A DNA stretch of 64,000 nt from Enterocloster clostridioformis (GCF_020297485.1 NZ_JAIWZC010000001.1:3720001-3784000); one strand, 5' to 3'; counted from the stretch's first letter, positions 16,968 through 26,902 are shown. Numbers and translations: made by a program. Notes: a model not told the origin generated them from the sequence alone.

Positions 16968-18380
16968 ATGATGGAAGATAGAAGAGAGTTACTCCGAAAG
17001 ATTCCGAAGATAGACGAGGTGCTGCAGGATGAGCGTCTCTTTTTTTTTACGGAAAGTACGCCCAGAGCAGTGATTGTGGAATCGGTCAGGGAAGTCACCC
17101 AGGAGTTGAGGAAGGATATCCTGGAAGGCAGAAGGAATCAGGTGGGTACCAAGGAAACACTGATGACAGAAATCGTGGCCCGCATTACAGGCAAGAAGAA
17201 AAAGAGCCTGCGGCGCGTCATCAATGCAACAGGGGTGGTGCTTCACACCAACCTGGGAAGGGCAAATCTATCGGACAAGGCATGCGAGAGCATCATGGAC
17301 GTAGCCAGGAACTATACCAATCTGGAATATGATGTGAAGCGCGGCTCCAGAGGATCCCGCCATGACCATGTGGAGAAAATCCTGACCAAGATTACCGGGG
17401 CGGAAGCCGCCATGGTGGTCAACAACAACGCGGCGGCAACCATGCTCTGTCTCTCCGCCCTGGCAAAGGACAAGGAGGTCATTGTCTCCAGAGGGGAGCT
17501 GGTGGAAATCGGCGGTTCCTTCCGTGTGCCGGAAATCATGGAACAGAGCGGCGCCAAGCTGATGGATGTGGGAACCACAAACAAGACTAAGCCCTCGGAC
17601 TATCTGAACGCCTACCACGAAGGTGAGACCGGCGCACTGATGAAGGTCCACACGAGTAATTACAGGATACTGGGATTCACCCAGGAGGTGGAGCTTCCTG
17701 AGATGGTGGAGCTGGGTAAGAAATTAAATCTTCCGGTTATCTACGATATGGGAAGCGGTCTCATGGCTGACCTTACAGACTATGGGGTGGACGAGCCCAC
17801 GGTTCTGGACGCCTTAAAGACCGGCATAGACGTGATTCTGTTCAGCGGGGACAAGCTGTTAGGCGGACCCCAGGGCGGTATCATCGCAGGAAAGAAAGAG
17901 TTCATTGATAAAATGAAGGCCCATCCCATGGCAAGGGCATTTCGGGTGGACAAGATGACGCTGGCGGCCATGGAGGCTACCTTCTTTGAGTATTCGGATA
18001 TCCGCCAGGCCCGCAGGACCATACCGGTGCTGAACATGATAACCACGCCGGCCGGAGAGCTTAAGGACAGGGCAGAGAGGCTGGCCGGGGACATCCGCAG
18101 TGCGGTCCATAACTTCACCGTGGAGGTGGAGGCGTGTAAGGACCAGGTAGGGGGAGGCTCCGCGCCCACCGTGCTATTGGACGGATATGCGGTGGCCGTT
18201 CAGGGAAAAACATTGGCGCCGGAAAAGATTGAGCGCCTTCTTCGCAGGGAAGAAATTCCAATTATTGTAAGGATTACCCATAACCAGGTATATCTGGATG
18301 TGAGGACCATCAGGGAAGATGAGTTTGAATATATTGTAGCAGCGTTTACCGCAATGGACAGCAGACAGGTTGAGGGGTGA
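16968..18380 (+). CDS. selA: L-seryl-tRNA(Sec) selenium transferase
   Basis: 470 residues, full length for bacterial SelA. This PLP enzyme converts Ser-tRNA(Sec) to Sec-tRNA(Sec) with selenophosphate. N-terminal helical tRNA-binding region, NATGVVLHTNLGRA (about residue 86), and the PLP lysine K296 in FSGDKLLGGPQGGI. Two adjacent ATGs start the frame after GTGGAGG. It ends 4 bp before the selB start (TGA-TGAT-ATG), so the two are translationally coupled. Confidence 0.97.
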   Translation: MMEDRRELLRKIPKIDEVLQDERLFFFTESTPRAVIVESVREVTQELRKDILEGRRNQVGTKETLMTEIVARITGKKKKSLRRVINATGVVLHTNLGRANLSDKACESIMDVARNYTNLEYDVKRGSRGSRHDHVEKILTKITGAEAAMVVNNNAAATMLCLSALAKDKEVIVSRGELVEIGGSFRVPEIMEQSGAKLMDVGTTNKTKPSDYLNAYHEGETGALMKVHTSNYRILGFTQEVELPEMVELGKKLNLPVIYDMGSGLMADLTDYGVDEPTVLDALKTGIDVILFSGDKLLGGPQGGIIAGKKEFIDKMKAHPMARAFRVDKMTLAAMEATFFEYSDIRQARRTIPVLNMITTPAGELKDRAERLAGDIRSAVHNFTVEVEACKDQVGGGSAPTVLLDGYAVAVQGKTLAPEKIERLLRREEIPIIVRITHNQVYLDVRTIREDEFEYIVAAFTAMDSRQVEG

Positions 18381-18384
18381 TGAT

Positions 18385-20304
18385 ATGCAGAATGTGATAG
18401 TGGGAACAGCCGGTCATGTGGATCACGGCAAGACATGTCTCATAAAGGCCCTTACAGGGACGGATACGGACAGGCTGAAGGAGGAGCAGAAAAGGGGAAT
18501 TACCATTGAGCTGGGATTTGCCAACCTGCCCAATGACGCCGGAATCCATATTGGAATCATCGATGTTCCGGGCCATGAGAAGTTTGTGAAAAACATGCTG
18601 GCAGGTATTGGGGGCATCGATCTGGTGCTTCTGGTGGTTGCTCTGGATGAAGGCGTCATGCCTCAGACCGTAGAGCATTTTGAGATTCTTAAGATGCTCC
18701 ATATCAAACAGGGTATTGTGGTATTTACCAAGGCCGACCTGGTGGATGAGGAATGGGCCGGGCTTGTAAATGATGATGTGGACAACCTGGTTAGGGGAAC
18801 CTTCATGGAAAATGCCGACCGCATTCAGGTATCCGCCTATACCGGAAAAAACATTGATGTGTTAAAACAGATGATAGTGGATAAGGTAAGGGCTGCAGGC
18901 GCCAGGCGTCAGGAGAAGGAATTGTTCCGTCTGCCTATAGACCGTGTATTTACCATGGAAGGATTCGGCACAGTTGTCACAGGAACTCTTTTGGAGGGCT
19001 GCTGCCAGGTGGGGCAGGAGGTGGAGCTCTATCCCACCGAGAGAACCGTCAAAATCAGGGAGATACAGACCCACGGTCACAGGGTGGACATGGCCTATGC
19101 CGGTCAGAGAACGGCCCTGAATCTGGTCAATATCAAGAAGGACGAGATTAACAGGGGAGAGGTTCTGGCTGCCCAGGATTCTCTTTTGAAAAGTCAGTTC
19201 ATAGACGCTAAGGTACAGTTGTTCTCTTCCACGGACAGAGAACTGAGAAACGGGGACAGGGTCCACATCAACTATGGGTCGGCCCAGGCCATATGCAAGG
19301 CAGTGCTGCTTGACAAGGATGTGCTGTCCGCGGGTGAGGAGGCCTATGTGCAGTTCCGGTTTGACGAGCCTGTGGCCGTGAGGAGGAATGACCGGTTCAT
19401 CATCCGTTTCTATTCTCCCACCATTACCTTTGGCGGAGGCATCGTGCTGGAGGCAGAGGCGTTAAAGCATAAGAGGAATCATGAGGATGTCATTGACAGC
19501 CTTCGTATAAAGGAGCTGGGCACTGATTTAGAGGTCCTGGAACTGGAGCTTAAAGAGGAGAGCCGGTACTTCCCTGTTCCTAAGATACTGGCTGCCAAGC
19601 TCAACTGGACAAATCAGGAGACAGAGGATCAGCTGGAGGCCCTGGTCAAGGGGAAGAAGGCTGTCCGTCTCAGCGATGGCAGCTATATTCATAAATATTA
19701 CTGGAATGAAATTACCCAATACGGTACAGAGCTTCTGAATCAGTTCCACAAGGAGAATCCTATTTCCGACGGAATGGAGAAGGAAGAATTTAAAAGCCGT
19801 ATACTGGATAATTTCAGGATTCAGGAGTCTAAGAAAGCAGATGTCCTTTTAAATGAGATGATAAAGCGCGGCATTACGGTTACCATAGGCAGTGCGATTG
19901 CGGCAGCCGGATTTAATGCCGAATATTCCCATGAAATAAAGGGAATGTTAAAGGAGATTGAAGATACCTACTTGATGGCAGGGTATGAGATACCGGCCAC
20001 AGACGATGTGGTTAACAAGTTTAAGGATAAGAAACTGTCGAAACAGATTGTGAATGATTTGGTAAAGAAGGGCGCATTGGTAAAGATAAATCCTGGTGCC
20101 ATGATTCACAGGGACAATTGGGAAAAGGCCATGGGGCTTCTTAAGAAATACTTTGAGGACCATCCAACCATTTCACTGGGAGATTACAGGGATCTGCTGG
20201 GAACCTCCAGGAAGTATGCTGTTTTGTTCCTGGAGTACTGCGACCAGCAGAAGATAACACGGAAACAGGACGATGTGCGTATCCTTGTCCAGAAGTCGAG
20301 GTAG
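18385..20304 (+). CDS. selB: Selenocysteine-specific elongation factor
   Basis: 639 residues from the ATG at 18385 with GAGGGG upstream; the family N-terminus [16 protein letters not shown] fits this start. GTPase G1 GHVDHGKT (10-17), [12 protein letters not shown] (G3), TKAD (G4), then EF-Tu-like beta-barrel domains, and a C-terminal set of winged helices (residues about 380-639) that bind the SECIS hairpin. It delivers Sec-tRNA to UGA in grdA and grdB mRNA. Cotranscribed with selA; LysR gene follows after 6 bp. Confidence 0.97.
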   Translation: MQNVIVGTAGHVDHGKTCLIKALTGTDTDRLKEEQKRGITIELGFANLPNDAGIHIGIIDVPGHEKFVKNMLAGIGGIDLVLLVVALDEGVMPQTVEHFEILKMLHIKQGIVVFTKADLVDEEWAGLVNDDVDNLVRGTFMENADRIQVSAYTGKNIDVLKQMIVDKVRAAGARRQEKELFRLPIDRVFTMEGFGTVVTGTLLEGCCQVGQEVELYPTERTVKIREIQTHGHRVDMAYAGQRTALNLVNIKKDEINRGEVLAAQDSLLKSQFIDAKVQLFSSTDRELRNGDRVHINYGSAQAICKAVLLDKDVLSAGEEAYVQFRFDEPVAVRRNDRFIIRFYSPTITFGGGIVLEAEALKHKRNHEDVIDSLRIKELGTDLEVLELELKEESRYFPVPKILAAKLNWTNQETEDQLEALVKGKKAVRLSDGSYIHKYYWNEITQYGTELLNQFHKENPISDGMEKEEFKSRILDNFRIQESKKADVLLNEMIKRGITVTIGSAIAAAGFNAEYSHEIKGMLKEIEDTYLMAGYEIPATDDVVNKFKDKKLSKQIVNDLVKKGALVKINPGAMIHRDNWEKAMGLLKKYFEDHPTISLGDYRDLLGTSRKYAVLFLEYCDQQKITRKQDDVRILVQKSR

Positions 20305-20310
20305 GCGGAT

Positions 20311-21243
20311 ATGGAATTCAGACAATTAGAAGCATTCGTAAATGCGGTAAAGTACAAAAGTTTTTCAAAGGCAGCGGACGCCTCCTTTCTGACCCAGCCC
20401 ACGATCAGCGCCCATATCAATAACCTGGAGAATGAGATGGGGACAACCCTTGTGAACCGGACAGGAAGGGAGATAACCCTGACAAAGCAGGGGGAGCTGT
20501 TTTACCCTTATGCCATTGATATGCTCCATACCAGGTCGCAGGCGCTGGCCACGGTACAGGCCCAATGCGAGGCAATGGACGGTGTTCTGGACGTATATGC
20601 ATCCAGCATTCCGGGTCAGTACTATCTGCCCCGGCTCATAGGGGAGTTTCACGCCAAATGCCCGAAAATCCGTTTTTATGTGGAGCAGTCGGACAGCAAG
20701 ACAGTGATTGAAGATGTCATGAGCCAGAAGGGCGAGATTGGACTCACAGGCTATAAGATGCATAACAGTCTGGTATATGAGCCTGTCTTTATGGATGAGC
20801 TGGTGCTCATTGTGCCTGATACGGAGAAGTATTCCCGATGGAAGAAGGGGAGTACGGTGAGCTTCCGGGACTTTGAACATGAGACCTTCATCCTTCGGGA
20901 GGAGGGATCAGGTACAAAACAGGAGATGGAAAAGGCGGAAATTCACGGTGTACCTGTGTTTAAAAACGTGGACGTGATTGCCCGGATGAACAGTACCGAG
21001 GCTATCAAACAGGCAGTGGCCGGAGGCCTGGGAATCTCCATCCTGTCCAGGATGGCTGCCGGGGAAAAAGAAGGAACCCACCGGATTAAGTACTTTAAGA
21101 TAGACGGCCTGGAGAAGAAACGGACTTTTTACATGGTATACAGCAAAAACATACGTCTTTCACCCATAGCGGAAGCCTTCCGGGACCTTGTGATTGACTA
21201 CAGGGACAGGAACTGGCAGCAGGATATCGGGCGGTTTATGTAA
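20311..21243 (+). CDS. LysR family transcriptional regulator
   Basis: 310 residues. N-terminal winged helix (MEFRQLEAFVNAVKYKSFSKAADASFLTQPTISAHINNLE split across residues 1-40) and a LysR substrate-binding domain (residues about 90-300). It sits 6 bp after selB, so it belongs to the Sec operon, and lies before the selenium transporter genes. A role in controlling sulfur or selenium uptake is reasonable inference; the co-inducer is unknown. A short hairpin (TGCAGG/CCTGCA, about 21249-21265) follows. Confidence 0.93.
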   Translation: MEFRQLEAFVNAVKYKSFSKAADASFLTQPTISAHINNLENEMGTTLVNRTGREITLTKQGELFYPYAIDMLHTRSQALATVQAQCEAMDGVLDVYASSIPGQYYLPRLIGEFHAKCPKIRFYVEQSDSKTVIEDVMSQKGEIGLTGYKMHNSLVYEPVFMDELVLIVPDTEKYSRWKKGSTVSFRDFEHETFILREEGSGTKQEMEKAEIHGVPVFKNVDVIARMNSTEAIKQAVAGGLGISILSRMAAGEKEGTHRIKYFKIDGLEKKRTFYMVYSKNIRLSPIAEAFRDLVIDYRDRNWQQDIGRFM

Positions 21244-21388
21244 GTGTTTATGCAGGCTTGTCCTGCACAGGATTTTGCATAGAAAATGTCTATAACAAAA
21301 AAAGATACCATGTTTTTTTGAATTGGATTTGCCCCTTTCACTTTGGTAAGATGAAGGTAGTTTTACCAAAAGAAAAGGGGATATGATT

Positions 21389-22483
21389 ATGAATCTGACA
21401 AGCTCTAAAAAAACGCTGCTCCTGTCCGGAGTGGCACTGGGAATACTGGCATGTATTCTCGCTTACTTTGGCAATCCAAAGAACATGGCAATCTGCGTGG
21501 CCTGCTTTATCAGGGACTCCGCAGGAGCCATGAAGCTTCACACCGCGGCGGTGGTGCAGTATTTCAGGCCCGAAATCGTGGGTTTTGTCTGCGGTTCCTT
21601 CCTGATTGCCCTGGCTACCAGGGAATACCGTTCCACGGCAGGGTCGTCTCCTATGCTGCGCTTTATCCTGGGTGTCATCATGATGATTGGCTCCCTGGCG
21701 TTTTTGGGATGCCCGCTGCGCATGGTAATCCGCATGGCGGCAGGTGATTTGAATGCGTATGTGGGATTCATCGGATTTGCAGCCGGAGTATTTACCGGAA
21801 CAATCGCTTTAAAGAATGGATTTTCACTGGGAAGGGCCCACGAAACAGGAAAGATAAACGGGGCAGTGCTTCCGGTTGTCCTGGCGGTGCTGTTTGTGCT
21901 GAGTCTGACTACCACATTGTTTGCGTTCAGTGAAAAAGGTCCGGGCAGCATGCATGCGCCTGCTCTTCTTGCTTTGGTTGTGGCCCTGCTGTTTGGAGCC
22001 ATAGCGCAGAAATGCAGGACCTGCTTTGCGGGCAGTATCCGTGACGTCATTTTAATGAGAAATTTTGATTTGATTACTGTAATCGGCGGACTGTTTGCGG
22101 TCATGCTGGTGTTTAATCTGGCTACAGGCGGATTCAAGCTTTCCTTTGCAGGACAGCCGGTTGCACATTCACAACATATCTGGAATATTCTGGGACTTTA
22201 CGCCGTTGGCTTCGCTGCTGTCCTGGCAGGCGGATGCCCGCTGCGCCAACTGGTTTTAGCTGGCCAGGGTTCATCTGATTCCGCCGTGACATTCCTTGGA
22301 CTTCTGGTGGGAGCTGCTTTCTGCCACAACTTTGGACTGGCCGCATCGGCGGCAGCGGCAGCCACCGCAGATACCCCCGCTGCGCCGGGCGGCCTTGTCA
22401 TGGCTGGTAAGGTTGCGGTGATTGGATGCATTGTCATTCTGTTTATCATCGGGTTTGTGCCAAAGTCAGAGGAAGGGAAATAG
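21389..22483 (+). CDS. yedE: YedE family putative selenium transporter
   Basis: 364 residues from the ATG at 21389, placed 8 bases after AAAAGGGG; the ATG at 21383 is too close to that site. Ten or so membrane segments in two homologous halves, with Cys-Pro motifs GCPLRMVIRMAAGD and GCPLRQLVLAGQG characteristic of YeeE/YedE sulfur transporters (thiosulfate-type). The selenium-linked subgroup is fixed by neighbours selA-selB and the TusA-like gene. Conserved cysteines are proposed to pass the chalcogen through the membrane. A weak promoter candidate (TTGGAT, 18 bp, TAAGAT ending about 21350) precedes it. Confidence 0.88.
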   Translation: MNLTSSKKTLLLSGVALGILACILAYFGNPKNMAICVACFIRDSAGAMKLHTAAVVQYFRPEIVGFVCGSFLIALATREYRSTAGSSPMLRFILGVIMMIGSLAFLGCPLRMVIRMAAGDLNAYVGFIGFAAGVFTGTIALKNGFSLGRAHETGKINGAVLPVVLAVLFVLSLTTTLFAFSEKGPGSMHAPALLALVVALLFGAIAQKCRTCFAGSIRDVILMRNFDLITVIGGLFAVMLVFNLATGGFKLSFAGQPVAHSQHIWNILGLYAVGFAAVLAGGCPLRQLVLAGQGSSDSAVTFLGLLVGAAFCHNFGLAASAAAAATADTPAAPGGLVMAGKVAVIGCIVILFIIGFVPKSEEGK

Positions 22484-22495
22484 GAGGTAAGAGAT

Positions 22496-22702
22496 ATGTA
22501 TGAAGTGGATGCAAGAGGATTATCCTGTCCTGAACCTGTGATGCTGACCGCAGCAGCCCTCAAGAAGCACAAGGGTGAGTCTGTGAAGGTGCTGGTCAGT
22601 GAACCTCACACCAGGATGAATGTTGAGAAATACGCAAAGAGCCAGGGTAAGACGGCTACAGTAACCGAAAAAGGGTCTGAATTTGAGATTGTGATTGAAT
22701 AA
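22496..22702 (+). CDS. yedF: TusA/YedF-like sulfurtransferase-type protein for selenium metabolism
   Basis: 68 residues, a lone TusA (SirA) domain. The MYEVDARGLSCPEPVMLTA motif supplies the CPxP cysteine at residue 11, which carries persulfide in TusA and probably selenide in this subgroup. AGGAGG site; 12 bp after yedE. The usual partner YedF is longer (TusA plus a DsrE-like part); here only the TusA part exists. A large terminator follows. Confidence 0.85.
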   Translation: MYEVDARGLSCPEPVMLTAAALKKHKGESVKVLVSEPHTRMNVEKYAKSQGKTATVTEKGSEFEIVIE

Positions 22703-22753
22703 TACAGATGTCCCGGATTCACAGCGTGTCTGAACCAGGGCTTCTGAAACCGG

Positions 22754-22818
22754 ATGCTGCAGTGGAAGGCAGTCAGGCTGTTTGACAGCCTGGTGACAGT
22801 CTGCTGCAGCATATTTTT
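22754..22818 (+). terminator. Large terminator after the TusA-like gene
   Basis: Outer stem ATGCTGCAG (22754-22762) / CTGCAGCAT (22804-22812), inner stem CAGGCTG (22774-22780) / CAGCCTG (22786-22792), then TATTTTT. Clear Rho-independent signal ahead of the DUF3343 gene. Confidence 0.85.
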
Positions 22819-22839
22819 AGATACGAAAGGATTTATGGG

Positions 22840-23076
22840 ATGAGAAAAAAAGAACCAAAATTAATTATTACGTTTCATACCACGGCTGAAGCCATTGCCA
22901 TGGAGAAGCTTTGTAAGGAAAACCAAAAGTCAGGGAGGATGATACCGGTTCCCAGGGAAATATCCGCGGGCTGCGGCCTTGCCTGGTGCTGTGAACCTGA
23001 CATGGAACAGGAAATGGCTGAGTTCATGAAGGAAAAGGGCATGGAGCATGAAGAAATGGTCCGGCTCATGTATTGA
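22840..23076 (+). CDS. DUF3343 domain protein, putative Se/S carrier
   Basis: 78 residues with PKLIITFHTTAEAIAMEKLCKE, GRMIPVPREISAGCGLAWCCEP and a short acidic tail: the pattern of DUF3343 proteins, whose conserved Cys residues (SAGCGLAW) are proposed to bind sulfur or selenium. Encoded between the YedE/TusA pair and the desulfurase-like gene. GAAAGG ribosome site. Confidence 0.82.
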   Translation: MRKKEPKLIITFHTTAEAIAMEKLCKENQKSGRMIPVPREISAGCGLAWCCEPDMEQEMAEFMKEKGMEHEEMVRLMY

Positions 23077-23129
23077 TTTAGAGGGCATGGCTCAACGGTT
23101 GCGATTAGGGCGGAAAGGAAGGCGCTATC

Positions 23130-24269
23130 ATGATTTATTTTGACAATGCAGCTACTACCATGAGAAAACCGGACTGTGTCATAGATGCAGTGGCGGATGC
23201 CATGAAGAATTTCGGCAATTCGGGCAGAGGAGCCCACGAGGCATCCCTGGACGCGTCCAGGATGATATACGAGACCAGGGAGCGAATCTCGGAATTGTTT
23301 AACCTGGGTAATCCCCTGCAGGTTGCATTTACCAGTAATTCCACGGAGAGCCTGAATACGGCCATCCAGGGCCTGTTCTCCGAAGGGGATCATGTGATTA
23401 CCACGGTGCTGGAGCACAATTCTGTGCTTCGGCCTCTTTATCTTATGGAAAAACGGGGAATCAGCCTGACCATTCTGCCCTGTGATGAGCAGGGAGTCCT
23501 GTGTTATGACCGGCTGGAGGAAAGCATACGTCCGGAGACAAAGGCGGTGGTGTGTACCCATGCCTCCAACCTGACCGGCAACAGGATGGATTTGGACCGG
23601 ATTGGTGAAATATGCCTCAGGCACGGAATCCGCCTGGTGGTAGATGCGTCCCAGACAGCGGGAGTCCTTCCCATTGACATGAAGAGGATGCATATAGACG
23701 TGCTGTGCTTTACTGGTCATAAGGGGCTTCTGGGCCCCCAGGGAACAGGCGGTATCTGTGTGGGGGACGGCATACACATAAGGCCCCTCAAGACAGGAGG
23801 AAGCGGTGTTCACACCTATTTGAAGGAACATCCCCGGGACATGCCCACGGCCCTGGAGGCAGGGACCCTGAACGGCCATGGAATCGCAGGCCTTCATGCA
23901 GCCCTTGGCTTTATAAAGGAAACCGGGGTGGAAATCATTCACCGGCGGGAGGCAGAACTGATGCGCCGTTTTTATGACGGCGTGGTGCAGATACCGGGAG
24001 TCCGGGTGTACGGCGATTTTTCTTCCGATGAGAGGGCGGCCATCGTGGCTCTGAATATCGGAGATTACGATTCCTCGGAGGTCAGCGACGAACTGGCTGT
24101 CACATACGGAATATCCACCCGCCCCGGCGCCCATTGTGCGCCTCTGATGCATGAATCCTTTAAGACCGTGGAACAGGGAATGGTGCGGTTCAGCTTTTCT
24201 TGCTTTAATACGGAGGAAGAGATAGATGCCGGGATTCAGGCCGTGAGGGAACTGGCGGCAGAGGAGTAG
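23130..24269 (+). CDS. Cysteine desulfurase/selenocysteine lyase-type class V aminotransferase
   Basis: 379 residues. It begins MIYFDNAATTMRKP, has the PLP lysine K198 in FTGHKGLLGPQG and a catalytic cysteine C336 in RPGAHCAPLMHESF. This matches the class V subfamily found in selenium gene clusters of Firmicutes (often labelled 'cysteine desulfurase family'). It would release S or Se from cysteine or selenocysteine to the neighbouring carriers, providing substrate for selenophosphate synthetase. GAAAGGAAGG ribosome site. The selD gene itself does not follow. Confidence 0.88.
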   Translation: MIYFDNAATTMRKPDCVIDAVADAMKNFGNSGRGAHEASLDASRMIYETRERISELFNLGNPLQVAFTSNSTESLNTAIQGLFSEGDHVITTVLEHNSVLRPLYLMEKRGISLTILPCDEQGVLCYDRLEESIRPETKAVVCTHASNLTGNRMDLDRIGEICLRHGIRLVVDASQTAGVLPIDMKRMHIDVLCFTGHKGLLGPQGTGGICVGDGIHIRPLKTGGSGVHTYLKEHPRDMPTALEAGTLNGHGIAGLHAALGFIKETGVEIIHRREAELMRRFYDGVVQIPGVRVYGDFSSDERAAIVALNIGDYDSSEVSDELAVTYGISTRPGAHCAPLMHESFKTVEQGMVRFSFSCFNTEEEIDAGIQAVRELAAEE

Positions 24270-24384
24270 TCCGTTAAGTCTGGTGGTAACAAAAGAAACA
24301 ATGACGGTGGAGGGAAAAAAACTTTTAGTTGGGCAATATACATATATAAAGATTAAAAATATCATAAAATATATGCAATAGTTC

Positions 24385-24444
24385 AGAATAACAAAAGAAA
24401 TGTAAGAATAACAAATGGAAAAGCGCACAGTAAAGTCATATAAT
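24385..24444 (+). promoter_or_regulatory. Promoter with tandem direct repeats upstream of the ABC importer operon
   Basis: AGAATAACAAA occurs at 24385-24395 and again at 24405-24415, exactly 20 bp apart (two helix turns). The second copy touches a weak -35, TGGAAA (24416-24421), followed by 17 bp and a perfect -10, TATAAT (24439-24444). This is the classic layout for activation by an AraC-type protein, and such a response regulator is encoded at 34253. A related TAACAAAAGAAA lies at 24287. Confidence 0.6.
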
Positions 24445-24515
24445 ATGACTATCGGAGGTAAAAACTCCCAATGAATACGTGAACTGAAAATATGATATAA
24501 AAGGAGAGGTGTATT

Positions 24516-25643
24516 ATGAAGAAACGGTTTTTAGCAGCTTCACTGGCAACAATGATGGTTTTAAGCCTGGCAGCATGCGGCGGCGGTGAAAAGGCGGCCG
24601 ATACCACGGCAGCTCCTGCAGCCACAGAGGCACCGGCTGATACCAAAGCGGAGGACAAAGCAGAGGAGACTAAGGCAGAGGCGGAAGCTACAGGCGGGAA
24701 GGCTCCTGAGGATTATAAGGGAACCGTGGTGGTATATTCGCCCCATGACGCAGATCCTCTGAATGCAGGCGTTAACCTGTTCATGGAGAAGTATCCCAAT
24801 GTCAAGGTTGAGGTAGTGGCGGCAGGTACCGGCGAGCTGTGCAACCGTATTGCGGCCGAGACAGCCAATCCCATCGCGGATGTACTGTGGGGCGGAGGCG
24901 CTGATTCCCTGGCAGCCTTCAAAGAATATTTTGAGCCCTATGTATGCGCTAACGACGAATTTATAGGAGCTGCTTACAAGGACCCGGACGGACTGTGGAT
25001 TGGCGAGAGTCCGCTGCCAATGGTTATTTTCTATAACAAAGACTTGATTGAGAAGGACGGCCTGACCATTCCTGAGACATGGGAAGACCTGACAAAGCCT
25101 GAGTGGAAGGGCAAGATTGCGTACTGTCTGCCGTCCAAATCCGGTTCCGCTTACACACAGTTATGTACCATGATTTTGGGCCATGGCGGCAAGGAAGACG
25201 GTTGGGATTTCATCAAGAAATTATATGATAACCTGGACGGAAAGATTGTTGACTCTTCAGGCAAGTGCCATAAAATGGTGGCTGACGGTGAGTTCTATGT
25301 GGGACTGACTCTGGAGAAGGCCGCTGTGCAGTACAAGGATGACCCGTCGGTAGGATTTGTATATCCTAAGGACGGAACCAGCGCAGTACCGGATGGCGTG
25401 GCCCTGGTTAAGGGATGCCCCAATGAGGAGAACGCTAAGCTGTTTATTGATTTCGTTACATCTAAAGAGTGCCAGACAGAGCAGAGTGAAAACTGGGGCC
25501 GCCGTCCTGTAAGAAGCGACATGGAAGTTGGCGAAGGCATGGCTAAACTGGAGGACATTCCTCTGGTTGACTATGACTTTGACTGGGCAGCCAATGAGAA
25601 GGAAGCCATCATTGAGCATTTCAATGACATCATGGTAGATTAA
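24516..25643 (+). CDS. ABC transporter substrate-binding lipoprotein (Fe3+/phosphonate type)
   Basis: 375 residues. Lipoprotein signal ending at LSLAAC with Cys21, then a low-complexity Ala/Glu/Lys/Thr linker to about residue 66, then the type 2 periplasmic-binding fold beginning GTVVVYSPHDADPLNAGV. The segment YPKDGTSAVPDGVALVKGCPN is shared with the second binding protein at 31394. The family (FbpA/AfuA/PgtC-like) binds ferric iron, 2-aminoethylphosphonate or phosphorylated C3 compounds; the ligand cannot be read from sequence. Strong AGGAGAGG site. First gene of the importer operon. Confidence 0.9.
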   Translation: MKKRFLAASLATMMVLSLAACGGGEKAADTTAAPAATEAPADTKAEDKAEETKAEAEATGGKAPEDYKGTVVVYSPHDADPLNAGVNLFMEKYPNVKVEVVAAGTGELCNRIAAETANPIADVLWGGGADSLAAFKEYFEPYVCANDEFIGAAYKDPDGLWIGESPLPMVIFYNKDLIEKDGLTIPETWEDLTKPEWKGKIAYCLPSKSGSAYTQLCTMILGHGGKEDGWDFIKKLYDNLDGKIVDSSGKCHKMVADGEFYVGLTLEKAAVQYKDDPSVGFVYPKDGTSAVPDGVALVKGCPNEENAKLFIDFVTSKECQTEQSENWGRRPVRSDMEVGEGMAKLEDIPLVDYDFDWAANEKEAIIEHFNDIMVD

Positions 25644-25701
25644 CCTGTGGGAGTATTGCGTATTATATATAAGCAGCAGAGATAAGAATCAGAGTAACAC
25701 G

Positions 25702-25745
25702 GTGAAAAGGCTGTCCGGACCCGGAAGGGCGGGACAGTCTTTCAC
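25702..25745 (+). terminator. Attenuating hairpin between binding protein and ATPase genes
   Basis: GTGAAA-(A)GGCTGTCC pairs with GGACAG-TCTTTCAC. No T-run follows. Such hairpins typically leave the binding-protein mRNA in excess over the membrane components. Confidence 0.5.
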
Positions 25746-25822
25746 GTAAAGGATATGATTGAATCAGGATTGGAAGATGGGCCGGGATACAGGCAGCGTC
25801 AGCATATAAGGAGGAAACTGGT

Positions 25823-26902
25823 ATGAGCCATGGAGTTATCATAAAGGACGCCGTTAAGAGGTACGGTGATTTTACAGCGTTAAAGGGAGTGAATCTGGAG
25901 ATAAAACAGGGCGAATTTTTTACACTGTTAGGGCCCTCCGGATGCGGCAAGACCACCTTGCTTAGAATGATAGCGGGTTTTAACAGCGTGGACGGCGGAG
26001 AAATCCGCTTTGACGACAAGGTCATCAATAACCTGGAGGCCCACAAAAGGGATATCGGCATGGTGTTCCAGAACTATGCCATTTTCCCCCATCTGACTGT
26101 GGCAGAGAATGTGGCCTATGGTTTAAAGGCAAAAAAATATCCCAAAGACCAGATTCCCGGCAAGGTGGAGGAGGCCCTTGACCTGGTTCAGATTAAGAAT
26201 CTGAAGGACAGAAAGCCTAACGAGCTGTCAGGCGGTCAGCAGCAGAGGGTGGCCCTTGCAAGGGCATTTGTCATAGAGCCGGGCGTGCTGCTGATGGATG
26301 AACCGCTGTCCAACCTGGATGCAAAGCTCAGGGTGCAGATGAGGACAGTCATCAAAAAGCTGCAGCGCCGGCTGGGGATCACCACTATTTATGTGACCCA
26401 TGACCAGGAGGAGGCACTGGCCATCTCTGACCGTATCGCGGTTATCAAAGAGGGCGAGGTAATGCAGGTGGGATCCCCTGAGAATATATACAAAAAACCA
26501 CAGAACACTTTTGTGGCAGGATTCATAGGGGTCTCCAATTTCGTGGAATGTGATGTAAACGGTGAAAATCCGGAGGCGGCTGTCCTTGATATCAAGGGCG
26601 AGTGCACGATTACATGCAGTCTGAAGGCTCCCTTTAAGGGAGAGGGCATCATTTCAGCCAGACCGGAGCAGCTGTTTTTTGACGAAAAGGAGGGTCTGCC
26701 GGGAAAAATCGTGATATCCACCTTCCTGGGAGATTTCATTGAATATGAGATTGAACTGGATAACGGACAGACCGTACAGCTCAACGAGTACACCAAGGAT
26801 GTCCGGGAACTTCGCCCGGACGGACAGCGGGTCAAGGTTAACTTCGATATCAACGCGGTAGGAGTTTACGACGCCCGGAACCAGGAGGTGATTTCATGGT
26901 AA
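25823..26902 (+). CDS. ABC transporter ATP-binding protein (FbpC/PotA type)
   Basis: 359 residues. Walker A GPSGCGKTT (about 38-46), Q-loop VFQNYAIFPHLTV, signature LSGGQQQRVALARAF, Walker B LLMDEPLSNLDA and the His switch YVTHDQEEA, followed by a TOBE-type C-terminal regulatory region (about 240-359). GGAGG ribosome site. The 3' end overlaps the permease start by 7 bp. Energises import with the fused permease. Confidence 0.95.
   Translation: MSHGVIIKDAVKRYGDFTALKGVNLEIKQGEFFTLLGPSGCGKTTLLRMIAGFNSVDGGEIRFDDKVINNLEAHKRDIGMVFQNYAIFPHLTVAENVAYGLKAKKYPKDQIPGKVEEALDLVQIKNLKDRKPNELSGGQQQRVALARAFVIEPGVLLMDEPLSNLDAKLRVQMRTVIKKLQRRLGITTIYVTHDQEEALAISDRIAVIKEGEVMQVGSPENIYKKPQNTFVAGFIGVSNFVECDVNGENPEAAVLDIKGECTITCSLKAPFKGEGIISARPEQLFFDEKEGLPGKIVISTFLGDFIEYEIELDNGQTVQLNEYTKDVRELRPDGQRVKVNFDINAVGVYDARNQEVISW

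Noticed and set aside
22875..24428. 517-codon minus-strand open frame opposite the desulfurase-like gene
   Set aside because: It is antisense to two well-supported genes, has no recognisable domain and no good ribosome site; a codon-bias shadow.
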